This document shows positions 16,323 to 23,696 of a DNA stretch of 46,716 nt, in pieces (position 1 is the stretch's first letter; every line of letters begins with the position of its first letter). The notes below the pieces were generated by a model. The model was given only the letters and a program-made list of their open reading frames with translations, ran no database searches and was not told the DNA's origin. The position numbers and the translations under genes are program-made. The stretch is taken from the NCBI RefSeq assembly GCF_016745505.1, contig NZ_JAERUC010000077.1, positions 1 through 46,716 on the forward strand, in the 5' to 3' direction. The stretch comes from Streptomyces silvae (GTDB lineage: Bacteria > Actinomycetota > Actinomycetes > Streptomycetales > Streptomycetaceae).

Positions 16323-17600
16323 TCAGGGCCGGGTGATCCGCACCCGGTAGTTCCCGTCGGCGTCCTTCTCCAGTACGGAGATGCGTATGCCGTTGGCCCG
16401 GTCGGTGAAGGTCTCGCCCGGCTCGAACGGGGCGTCGGAGAGCTCGGCGTGGACGTTCGGCCGGCGTGTGCAGCCGCCGCTGTCCTCGGTGCTGTCCTCG
16501 ACGGAGACGGGGCCCTGTCCGGTGTCCACGTCGGAGCTCACCTTGTAGATGAGGACGCCGGGCCGGCAGACCGCCTCGTCGTTGCCCCCGGCGGTCCGTA
16601 CCTCCACGGCGTAACCGGACTCCGCGCTCACCGGGACGAAGGCCAGCTTCGGGCCGCCCGCCGTGGACAGCGGCCCGAGGGTGTGTTCGCTGGTGCCGGG
16701 CATGGCGGCGCAGCTGACCTGGTCGCCGTCCAGCCAGCCCAGCTTCCACTTGTGCCAGCCCAGGAAGTCGTTGTTGGCCCCCCAGTCCTCGGACATGATG
16801 TCCCAGTGCCCCACGGAGCCGCCGCCCTCCATCGTGTAGAGGTCGGGCAGCCCGAAGACATGGCCGTTCTCGTGGGGCAGGACCCGGTATCCGGTTTCGG
16901 CGTACGAACCCGAGCCGTCGTCCTGGCGGCTGTAGACGAAGGACGTGTTGGCGAGCGGGGTGCCGTCGGCGAAGGGGGCGTCGTCGTTGCCGGAGAAGGT
17001 CACCGACAGGACGGTGTCCAGTGCGGACGGCCCGGCGTTCGGGGTGACCAGCACGTTGACCAGGTCGTAGTCCGAGAAGTCGACCTTCGGGTCGGCGACG
17101 GCCACCAGGTCCTTGACCATCTTGCGGTAGCCCGGTTCGTACGGTGAGCCGCGCTCGATCCCGTACTCGGAGAACGGCAGCGGCATCCGCAGCCAGTCCT
17201 TCACGGGGGTCTCGGGCAGGTAGGTGAGCCGCCCGTAGGAGCTCGTACGGAACCACTCGGAGGTCTGCGGGAAGAATTCCGCGAGCCGGTCCGCCGCCGG
17301 TTCCGTCGCCTGCGCGTCGGGGAAGTCGATCATCAAGTTGAGTGCTCTGATCCGGCCGGTGGAACGCGCGTAGCCGGGCGGGGTCGGCATGCCCTCCGAC
17401 ATCTGCACGCCCATGGCCGTGGGTATTCGGCACGGCGCGAGACCGGTTCCGCGTGGGGCGGAGACCGGCCCGGCGGAGGCGCGGCTGGCGAGGGGGAGGG
17501 TGGAGCTGGCCGAGGCCATCGTCGCGATGACCAGGGCCGTCGCCCCGGCGAGTGCGAGGGGCCGGTGGTAGGCGCGTATCCGGTGGCGGGGCTGCTGCAT
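16323..17600 (-). CDS. Secreted M6-like zinc metalloprotease
   Basis: A 425-residue secreted protease. Residues 1-32 form a signal peptide with Arg-rich start and hydrophobic core (LALAGATALVIATMASA). The zinc motif is HENGHVFGLPDLY (about residue 241), fitting HExxH, followed by GHWDIMSEDWG with the Met-turn, as in immune-inhibitor-A-like M6 peptidases; a C-terminal beta domain follows. The likely role is extracellular protein breakdown. ATG at 17598-17600 has GAAGGCGA upstream. It is divergent from the TetR gene, with the Crp-like site at 17725-17740 between them. The convergent end with the CoA synthetase leaves no room for a terminator, so the transcripts probably overlap. Confidence 0.85.
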   Translation of the reverse strand: MQQPRHRIRAYHRPLALAGATALVIATMASASSTLPLASRASAGPVSAPRGTGLAPCRIPTAMGVQMSEGMPTPPGYARSTGRIRALNLMIDFPDAQATEPAADRLAEFFPQTSEWFRTSSYGRLTYLPETPVKDWLRMPLPFSEYGIERGSPYEPGYRKMVKDLVAVADPKVDFSDYDLVNVLVTPNAGPSALDTVLSVTFSGNDDAPFADGTPLANTSFVYSRQDDGSGSYAETGYRVLPHENGHVFGLPDLYTMEGGGSVGHWDIMSEDWGANNDFLGWHKWKLGWLDGDQVSCAAMPGTSEHTLGPLSTAGGPKLAFVPVSAESGYAVEVRTAGGNDEAVCRPGVLIYKVSSDVDTGQGPVSVEDSTEDSGGCTRRPNVHAELSDAPFEPGETFTDRANGIRISVLEKDADGNYRVRITRP

Positions 17601-17724
17601 AGGGCGTCGCCTTCGGTCCGCGGCAGCCGGCCGGCCCCGACTGCGCTCTGGCGATCAGCCTCTGCCGGGTCGTGGGGGACCGCTCGCTGGGTGCGCCGAT
17701 GGAGGGTTTCTTCCGGACATGTGT

Positions 17725-17740
17725 GGTGACGCAGGTCACA
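17725..17740. promoter_or_regulatory. Crp-like binding site
   Basis: GGTGA-CGCAGG-TCACA, nine of ten bases of the classical TGTGA-N6-TCACA site, and a full match to the looser GTG-N6-GNCAC pattern I recall for Streptomyces Crp. It is about 125 bases upstream of the protease and 115 bases upstream of the TetR gene. Confidence 0.5.
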
Positions 17741-17854
17741 GAGGGGTGGGAAATATCCGGGGATCCTCTCCCCGTTTGCATCTGTGTCCCCATGAAGCGG
17801 GGAAGCGGTCCCCGGTTCGCCGGAGGGCCGGCCGCACACCGGAAGGGAAGCGCC

Positions 17855-18517
17855 GTGGAGACCGTCGCCGACACCGCCACCTGCGCCGCACAGCGCCGTA
17901 CGACCCGTCCGCGGGCCGACGCGCTGCGCAACCGGGAGCGGATCGTCACGGCCGCGCGCGAGATGTTCGTCGAGTTCGGGCCGGACGTGCCGCTCGACGA
18001 GATCGCGCGGAGGGCCGGAGTCGGCAACGCCACGCTCTACCGGAACTTCCCCGACCGTGCGGCACTGATCCATGAGGTCGTCCTCGCCGTCACCTCCCGC
18101 ACCACCGACCGGGTGGAGGAGGCCGTCGCGGCCGAGTCCGATCCGTTCGCCGCGCTCAGCCGCTTCGTGCACGCGGCGGCCGACGAGCGGATCGGCGCCC
18201 TGTGCCCGATGCTGTCCGGCGGCTTCGACACCGACCACCCCGAACTGCTCACCGAGCGCCGTCGCCTCGAAGAGGCCGTCGAAGGGCTCGTGGAGCGTGC
18301 CATGTCCGCAGGGAGGCTGCGCACCGACATCGCCGTCGGTGACGTACTCGTCGCCCTCTCCCAGCTCACCCGGCCGCTGCCCGGCATCGCCTGCCCGGAC
18401 ATAGACCGGTTCACCCACCGTCATCTGCAGCTCTTCCTGGACGGCCTGGAGACCCCGGCCCGCTCCGAGCTGCCCGGATCGGCGGCGACCTTGGAGGACC
18501 TGCGCAGCGGGCGCTGA
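17855..18517 (+). CDS. TetR/AcrR-family regulator
   Basis: A 220-residue TetR regulator. The N-terminal DNA-binding domain reads LRNRERIVTAAREMFVEFGP, then LDEIARRAGVGNATLYRNFPD (residues about 49-70), typical helix-turn-helix text. The C-terminal ligand domain resembles the SbtR-like group. GTG 17855 is supported by GGAAGGGAAG just upstream; longer in-frame starts lack one. It is followed after 198 bp by an MFS exporter on the same strand, its most likely target. I see no clear palindromic operator in that gap. The inducer is unknown. Confidence 0.88.
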   Translation: METVADTATCAAQRRTTRPRADALRNRERIVTAAREMFVEFGPDVPLDEIARRAGVGNATLYRNFPDRAALIHEVVLAVTSRTTDRVEEAVAAESDPFAALSRFVHAAADERIGALCPMLSGGFDTDHPELLTERRRLEEAVEGLVERAMSAGRLRTDIAVGDVLVALSQLTRPLPGIACPDIDRFTHRHLQLFLDGLETPARSELPGSAATLEDLRSGR

Positions 18518-18715
18518 CGCCCGCGCACCGGAGAACCGACCCACACCACAGCCCTCGGCGGCCAGCCCCCGGCGGCCCCGCCAGCCCTTGAGAGCCGGCC
18601 CGGACCTCGTGTGTCCGGCCGTCGGCACCGTCCGCCCTTTTTCGGTTTCGCACGCGGTCCCACCGCGGCCGTGCGACGAACCCGCGACTCCTCGTGTCCT
18701 TAGGTGGCTACTCCC

Positions 18716-20236
18716 ATGTCGAAAACAGCCGGCACCGTCCCGGATCCCAGCCGCTGGAAAGCGCTGGCGTTCATCGCCCTCGCCCAGCTGATGGTCGTGC
18801 TCGACGCGACCATCGTGAACATCGCCCTGCCGTCGGCCCAGACCGACCTGGGCATCTCCGACGGCAACAAGCAGTGGGTCATCACGGCCTACGCCCTCGC
18901 CTTCGGCGGGCTCCTGCTCTTCGGCGGACGCATCGCCGACCTGTGGGGCCGTAAGCGCACCTTCGTCGTCGGCCTGCTCGGCTTCGCCGCGGCCTCCGCG
19001 CTCGGTGGCGCGGCCCAGGGCGAGGCGATGATGTTCGGCTCCCGCGCCCTCCAGGGTGTCTTCGGCGCCCTGCTCGCGCCCGCGGCTCTCTCCCTGCTCG
19101 CCGTGATGTTCACGGACGCCAAGGAGCGCGCCAAGGCCTTCGGCATCTACGGGGCCATCGCCGGTGGCGGTGGCGCGGTCGGCCTGATCCTGGGCGGATT
19201 CCTGACCGAGTACCTGAACTGGCGCTGGACCTTCTTCGTCAACATCCCGTTCGCGATCATCGCCGCCGCGGGTGCCTACTTCGTCATCCGTGAGCCCGCC
19301 GGCGGCCGCAACCGCTCGCCGCTCGACATCCCCGGCGTCGTCCTGTCCACGCTGGGCCTGGTCTCGCTGGTCTACGGCTTCACCCGCGCCGAGTCGGCCG
19401 GCTGGTCGGACTCCCTGACCATCGGCATGTTCGTCGCGGCCGCCGTGCTGCTGCTGGCCTTCGTGGTCACCGAGTCGCGCGTGAAGTCGCCGCTGCTGCC
19501 GCTGCGCGTCCTGACCGAGCGCAACCGCGGCGGGGTCTACCTCTCGCTGGGTCTGGCCATCATCGCGATGTTCGGCCTCTTCCTCTTCCTGACGTACTAC
19601 CTCCAGGTCGTGAAGGGCTACACACCGGTCAAGACCGGCTTCGCGTTCATGCCGATGATCGTGGGCATGATCACCGGTTCCACGCAGATCGGTGCCCGGC
19701 TGATGACCCGGGTCCCGCCGAGGCTGCTGATGGGTCCCGGCTTCCTGGTCGCGGCCGTCGGCATGCTGCTGCTGACCCAGCTGGACATCGACACCTCGTA
19801 CGCGTCCGTCATCCTGCCGGGCCAGCTGCTGCTCGGCCTGGGCATGGGTACCGCGTTCATGCCGGCCATGTCGCTGGCCACGCACGGCATCGAGCCGCGT
19901 GACGCGGGTGTGGCCTCCGCGATGGTGAACACCTCGCAGCAGGTCGGCGGCGCCATCGGTACGGCGCTGCTCAACACCATCGCCGCCGGTGCCACCACCG
20001 CGTACATCGCCGATCACGTGGCCGGCGCGAGCGACCCGAAGCTGCTCCAGCTGCAGGCCATGGTCGCCGGTTTCGCGAGCGCCATCTGGTGGGCGGTCGG
20101 CATCCTGGTCGCCGCCTCGGCGATCGCGGTGGCCCTGATCAACACGGGCCGCCCGGGCTCCGGCGCCCCGAGCGGCTCGGGGGACGTGGCGGACGGCGTC
20201 GAGGACGAGTTCAGGATCCCGGTCGTCGCCCACTGA
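18716..20236 (+). CDS. MFS multidrug exporter, DHA2 type, 14 helices
   Basis: A 506-residue exporter with about 14 helices: VVLDATIVNIALPSAQTDLG (motif D1, residues about 28-47), GRIADLWGRKRTF (motif A), GLILGGFLTEYLNWRWTFFV (motif C region) and SAMVNTSQQVGGAIGTALLN near the C-terminus. ATG 18716 is chosen because AGGTGG precedes it; the GTG four codons earlier has no ribosome site. It follows a TetR gene and converges on a MarR gene, with two terminator hairpins between. Substrate unknown; its sequence is clearly distinct from the exporter at 4730. Confidence 0.9.
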   Translation: MSKTAGTVPDPSRWKALAFIALAQLMVVLDATIVNIALPSAQTDLGISDGNKQWVITAYALAFGGLLLFGGRIADLWGRKRTFVVGLLGFAAASALGGAAQGEAMMFGSRALQGVFGALLAPAALSLLAVMFTDAKERAKAFGIYGAIAGGGGAVGLILGGFLTEYLNWRWTFFVNIPFAIIAAAGAYFVIREPAGGRNRSPLDIPGVVLSTLGLVSLVYGFTRAESAGWSDSLTIGMFVAAAVLLLAFVVTESRVKSPLLPLRVLTERNRGGVYLSLGLAIIAMFGLFLFLTYYLQVVKGYTPVKTGFAFMPMIVGMITGSTQIGARLMTRVPPRLLMGPGFLVAAVGMLLLTQLDIDTSYASVILPGQLLLGLGMGTAFMPAMSLATHGIEPRDAGVASAMVNTSQQVGGAIGTALLNTIAAGATTAYIADHVAGASDPKLLQLQAMVAGFASAIWWAVGILVAASAIAVALINTGRPGSGAPSGSGDVADGVEDEFRIPVVAH

Positions 20237-20282
20237 GCAGGACGCCGGACCGGGTGCGCCACGCGCCCGGACCGGCGGCGGA

Positions 20283-20351
20283 CTCCCCGGAGACCTCCGG
20301 GGAGCCCGCCCCCACCTCTGCCCTGGTTCCGCTCAGCGGAGCCAGGGCAGA
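20283..20351. terminator. Two hairpins between convergent MFS and MarR genes
   Basis: First a 9-bp stem (20283-20291 with 20296-20304). Then a 16-bp stem with one G-T pair (20317-20332 with 20336-20351) whose 3-base loop is exactly the MarR stop codon (20333-20335 on the minus strand). The second hairpin can serve both strands, and the end of marR is therefore part of its own terminator. Confidence 0.75.
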
Positions 20352-20845
20352 TCCGCGTCCGTGTCCTCCGGCTGAAGACCGGCGGCGATGACCCGCATGA
20401 TCTCGCCGAGACTCCGCACCTGCTCGGGGCTGAGCCGGGCGAACATCGCCTGGCGTACGGCTTCGACATGTCCCGGGGCGGACCGGGCCAGCATGGCGTG
20501 GCCCTCGTCGGTGAGGATCGCGTTCTGGCCGCGCTTGTCGGAGGGACAGTCCTCGCGGCGGACCCATCCGTTCTTCTCCAGCCGGGCGACGGCGTGCGAG
20601 AGACGGGAGCGGGTGATCTTCGCGTCCTTGGCCAGCTCGGTCATGCGCTTCCGCCGCCGGGGGGCCTGCGAGAGGTGCACGAGCAGCCCGTAGTAGACGT
20701 GCGGCATGCCGGCATCGCGCTGCAACTGGCGGTCGAGGTGGTCCTCCATGAGCGTGGTGGCGTGGAGGTACGCGCGCCACACGCCCTGTTCTTCGTCGGT
20801 GAGCCACCGGGGCCCGCCGGGGGATGCCGTGGTCATGTACTCCAC
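20333..20845 (-). CDS. MarR-family transcriptional regulator
   Basis: A 170-residue MarR regulator: LHATTLMEDHLDRQLQRDAG (helix 1), MTELAKDAKITRSRLSHAVA (recognition region, residues about 66-85), RLEKNGWVRREDCPSDKRGQ (wing, with the usual DxR) and ILTDEGHAML. Such proteins are dimeric repressors released by phenolic or oxidised ligands. The start is GTG 20845, with AAGG seven bases upstream; ATG 20836, three codons on, is almost equally possible. It is divergent from the DODA-type dioxygenase. The inverted repeat at 20904-20917 and a half-matching copy near 20862-20876 lie between them and look like its operators. Confidence 0.88.
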   Translation of the reverse strand: MEYMTTASPGGPRWLTDEEQGVWRAYLHATTLMEDHLDRQLQRDAGMPHVYYGLLVHLSQAPRRRKRMTELAKDAKITRSRLSHAVARLEKNGWVRREDCPSDKRGQNAILTDEGHAMLARSAPGHVEAVRQAMFARLSPEQVRSLGEIMRVIAAGLQPEDTDADLPWLR

Positions 20846-20903
20846 TGTACGACCTTTTCTTGAAAGTTGAACTAGATAGAGCTAAGGTCTCCGAGAGTTG
20901 GAA

Positions 20904-20947
20904 CTTGAAGTTTCAAGAACCTGATCCGATCCGGTCCTGACCGGATC
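20904..20947. promoter_or_regulatory. MarR operator candidate and adjacent GATC-rich palindrome
   Basis: CTTGAA-GT-TTCAAG at 20904-20917 is an exact inverted repeat of MarR type; related text CTTGAAAGTTGAAC lies near 20862, next to the MarR start. Directly beyond is a second palindrome, GATCCGGTC-CT-GACCGGATC (20928-20947). Both sit in the 212-bp gap before the DODA-type gene. Confidence 0.6.
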
Positions 20948-21057
20948 AGAGGGATCCGAAGAGCCGGTCCGCCGAATTCCCTGTGCTCGCTCAGCTGCCC
21001 GTTCCCGGTACCTGTAGTGAACACACATACCTTGATCGGCGGAGGAATGGGAGTGTC

Positions 21058-21840
21058 ATGACTGTCACCGCGGAACGCATGCCCGCCCTCTACCTCTCCC
21101 ACGGCGCGCCCCCGCTCGCCGACGACCCGGTCTGGCCCGGAGAGCTCGCCGCCTGGTCGGCGGGGCTGCCGCGCCCCAAGGCGATCCTGATGGTCTCCGC
21201 GCACTGGGAGGAGGCCCCGCTCGCCCTCGGGGCCACCGAGACCGTGCCGCTCGTGTACGACTTCTGGGGCTTCCCGGAGCACTACTACGGCGTGCGGTAC
21301 GCCGCCCCGGGCGCCCCGCAGCTCGCGGACGACGTGCGCAAGCTGCTGCGCGGCGCCGGGAGCCCGGTCCAGGACATCCCCGACCGGGGCCTCGACCACG
21401 GGGCGTACGTGCCGCTGGTCGAGATGTTCCCGGCCGCAGACATCCCCGTACTCCAGATCTCGATGCCGACGCTCGACCCGCAGAAGCTGATGGACATCGG
21501 GCGCAAGCTCGCCCCGCTGCGGGACGAGGGCGTGCTCATCGTCGGGAGCGGCTTCTTCACGCACAACCTGGCGGCGCTGCGGCACGCCGGCCCGGCCGCA
21601 CCCGGCTGGTCGTCGGAGTTCGACGACTGGGGACACCGGGCGCTCCAGGCGCAGGACGTCGACGCCCTGCTGGACTTCGAGCACGCGTCACCGGCGGGCA
21701 AGCTGGCCCACCCCCGCACCGAGCACTTCGCCCCGCTGTTCGTCACGCTCGGCGCGGCCGAGGGCGAGCTCGACCAGGGGCGCAGCGTCATCGACGGCTT
21801 CTGGATGGGTCTGGCGAAGCGCTCGGTGCAGTTCGGCTGA
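21058..21840 (+). CDS. Class III extradiol ring-cleavage dioxygenase, DODA/YgiD type
   Basis: A 260-residue LigB-fold enzyme of the 4,5-DOPA dioxygenase group. Metal and catalytic positions are visible: YLSHGAPP (His about residue 16), SAHWEE (about 50), LDHGAYVPLVEMFP (about 114) and GSGFFTHNLAAL (about 168). Members open catechol rings between or beside the hydroxyls with O2 and Fe(II) or Zn(II). ATG 21058 follows GGAGGAATGGGAG. It is divergent from the MarR gene and likely repressed by it, which suggests a response to catechols or quinones. The natural substrate is unknown. Confidence 0.88.
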   Translation: MTVTAERMPALYLSHGAPPLADDPVWPGELAAWSAGLPRPKAILMVSAHWEEAPLALGATETVPLVYDFWGFPEHYYGVRYAAPGAPQLADDVRKLLRGAGSPVQDIPDRGLDHGAYVPLVEMFPAADIPVLQISMPTLDPQKLMDIGRKLAPLRDEGVLIVGSGFFTHNLAALRHAGPAAPGWSSEFDDWGHRALQAQDVDALLDFEHASPAGKLAHPRTEHFAPLFVTLGAAEGELDQGRSVIDGFWMGLAKRSVQFG

Positions 21841-21923
21841 GCGGCGGCTGCCCTTACGGCGCGGGCCGGCTGAGGGCGGCTCGCCCTACGGCGTGGGCCG
21901 GCTGAGCAGCGGCTTCTCGTACC
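21834..21923. repeat. Three imperfect tandem copies of a ~32-bp unit over a gene junction
   Basis: Units at 21834-21866, 21867-21898 and 21899-21923 (shorter) all begin CGGCTGAG; the first two continue through CGGCT-CCCT-ACGGCG-GGGC text. The first contains the stop codon of the DODA-type gene and the second the stop codon of the convergent acetyltransferase gene. Confidence 0.75.
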
Positions 21924-22431
21924 AGGCCACGTCCCAGTAGCGGCCGAACTTCCGGCCCACCTCCGTGTACGTGCCGACGTGCCGGAAACCGAAGGCGTCG
22001 TGCAGCCGGACCGAGGGCTCGTTGGGCAGGGCGATCGCGGCGTAGGCGCGGTGGAGGTCCTCGCCGGCCAGGGCCTCGAACAGCTCCTTGTAGAGCAGCG
22101 TGCCGACACCGCGGCCGGCGGCGTCCGGGGCGCAGTACACGCTGACCTCGACCGAGGTGCTGTAGGCAGCCTTGGGGCGGTAGGGGCTGCTGGTGGCATA
22201 GCCGAGGACATGCGGAGCGTCGACCCGGGTACCAGGGTCCAGAGCAACCAGGAGCCGGTGGGGGCCGTCCTCCGGATGGGAGCGCAACCAGGGGAGGCGC
22301 TCGTCGCGGGTGAAGGCAGCCGTGTCGAAAGTGAGCGCGGTCTTACGGACGTAATGGTTGTAGATGTCCGTCAGGGCCTCCAGGTCGGCTTCCGTGCCCG
22401 GCCTGACCTGCACTTCTGTGGGTATCTGCAC
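21886..22431 (-). CDS. GNAT acetyltransferase, phosphinothricin-acetyltransferase (PAT)-like
   Basis: A 181-residue GNAT enzyme: VRPGTEADLEALTDIYNHYV (residues about 9-28), TALTFDTAAFTRDERLPWL (PAT-family beta1-alpha1 region), the acetyl-CoA loop APDAAGRGVGTLLYKELFEAL (near 105) and LHDAFGFRHVGTYTEVGRKF. Relatives acetylate the amino group of phosphinothricin, methionine sulfoximine or similar compounds. GTG at 22429-22431 is supported by CGAGGACACAAG. It diverges from hrdD, sharing about 150 bp. The C-terminal codons lie in the tandem repeat at 21834-21923. Resistance or housekeeping amine acetylation are both possible. Confidence 0.87.
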   Translation of the reverse strand: MQIPTEVQVRPGTEADLEALTDIYNHYVRKTALTFDTAAFTRDERLPWLRSHPEDGPHRLLVALDPGTRVDAPHVLGYATSSPYRPKAAYSTSVEVSVYCAPDAAGRGVGTLLYKELFEALAGEDLHRAYAAIALPNEPSVRLHDAFGFRHVGTYTEVGRKFGRYWDVAWYEKPLLSRPTP

Positions 22432-22493
22432 CTTGTGTCCTCGTCTTGCGGGCGACAGGGTACTGCATGATCTCAAAAGTGAATGGTCCCCGT

Positions 22494-22521
22494 GGGAATT
22501 CTGTCCGGATTCCAGTCGTTG
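22494..22521 (+). promoter_or_regulatory. SigR-type (thiol-stress ECF sigma) promoter of hrdD
   Basis: GGGAAT at 22494-22499, exactly 18 bases, then GTTG at 22518-22521: a full match to the SigR consensus GGGAAT-N18-GTT. It lies about 61 bases before the hrdD ATG. hrdD is a known SigR target in S. coelicolor, so sequence and literature agree. Confidence 0.85.
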
Positions 22522-22581
22522 TTTCCATCGGATGCAGGGCACCCGGGAGGGTGTCGCGACCTACTCAGCAAGGGAGCACGC

Positions 22582-23583
22582 ATGGCAACCCGTGCCGTCG
22601 CCCGTCGTTCGTCCGCCAGCACCGGCGGGACCGACCGGGCAAGCAGTGTTCGCGCCGTGGGCGGGGAGATCGCCGATCGCGACCTGGTCGGCATGTACCT
22701 GGACGAGATCGCTCGCACACCGCTGCTCGACGCCGCCAAGGAGGTCGAGCTGTCCCAGACGATCGAGGCGGGCGTCTACGCCCAGCAGATCCTCGCGGGC
22801 GAGGTGGAGAGCGAAGCCGGCGGAGCGAAGCGTGAGGAGCTGGAGGCGCTGGTCGCCGAGAGCGAGCGCGCCAAGGACATATTCATCCGCTCCAACCTCC
22901 GGCTCGTCGTTGCCGTGGCCAGGCGCTACCCGAGGGCGGGCCTGCCCCTGCTCGACCTGATCCAGGAGGGCAACGCGGGCCTGGTGCGCGCGGTCGAGAA
23001 GTTCGACTACGCCAAGGGCTTCAAGTTCTCGACGTACGCCACGTGGTGGATCCGCCAGGCCATCACCCGTTCCATCGCCGACCAGTCCCGCACGATCCGG
23101 CTGCCCGTCCACCTCGTGGAGGAGCTCGGCAGGATCAGGCGCGTGCAGCGCGAGTTCAACCGCGAGCACGGGCGCGACCCGGAGCACTCGGAGATCGCCG
23201 CCGAGCTCGACTCCAACACCGAGCGCGTCAGCAACGTCCTGGACTGGGCCCGTGACCCGGTCAGCCTGAACATGTCCGTGGACGACGACGGCGACACGCA
23301 GTTCGGTGACCTCCTGGAGGACACCTCCGCCGTCTCGCCCGAGCAGTCCGTGATGACGCTGCTGCGCAGCGAGGAGCTCGAGGACCTGATCGGCAAGCTC
23401 GACAACCGCACCGCCTCCATCATCAAGATGCGGTACGGCATCGAGGACGGCCGGGAGCGGACCCTCACCGAGGTGGGCAAGCAGCACGGTCTGACGCGGG
23501 AGCGGATCCGCCAGATCGAGAAGCACGCATTGCTCGAATTGAAGCGAATGGCTCACGACACGGGCTTTGACGCTGCGGCGTGA
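22582..23583 (+). CDS. hrdD: Group 2 RNA polymerase sigma factor HrdD
   Basis: A 333-residue sigma-70 family protein: region 1.2 (DLVGMYLDEIARTPLLDAAK, residues about 34-53), region 2 (SNLRLVVAVARRYPRAGLPL, then DLIQEGNAGLVRAVEKFDY and FSTYATWWIRQAITRSI), region 3 (VHLVEELGRIRRVQREFNRE), and region 4 with LTEVGKQHGLTRERIRQIEK. The MATRAVARR start and the TGFDAAA end match HrdD as I recall it, not the much longer principal sigma factor HrdB. HrdD is dispensable in S. coelicolor and can transcribe antibiotic activator promoters in vitro. ATG 22582 follows AAGGGAGC. The SigR-type promoter upstream ties it to thiol stress. A hairpin at 23660 terminates it. Confidence 0.88.
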   Translation: MATRAVARRSSASTGGTDRASSVRAVGGEIADRDLVGMYLDEIARTPLLDAAKEVELSQTIEAGVYAQQILAGEVESEAGGAKREELEALVAESERAKDIFIRSNLRLVVAVARRYPRAGLPLLDLIQEGNAGLVRAVEKFDYAKGFKFSTYATWWIRQAITRSIADQSRTIRLPVHLVEELGRIRRVQREFNREHGRDPEHSEIAAELDSNTERVSNVLDWARDPVSLNMSVDDDGDTQFGDLLEDTSAVSPEQSVMTLLRSEELEDLIGKLDNRTASIIKMRYGIEDGRERTLTEVGKQHGLTRERIRQIEKHALLELKRMAHDTGFDAAA

Positions 23584-23659
23584 GCGAATAACCCGTAATC
23601 TCCCCATCAAGCCGGTTCGCACCGGCCCGACGACCGGTCTCCTTCCGGTCCCCTGAGCT

Positions 23660-23696
23660 GAGTCCCGGCGCCCACCCCCCCCCGGCGCCGGGGCTC
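23660..23696. terminator. Terminator between hrdD and the convergent WYL gene
   Basis: GAGTCCCGGCGCC pairs with GGCGCCGGGGCTC (13 bp, one G-T) around an 11-base C-rich loop. The far arm overlaps the WYL stop codon, so it can serve both genes. Confidence 0.7.
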
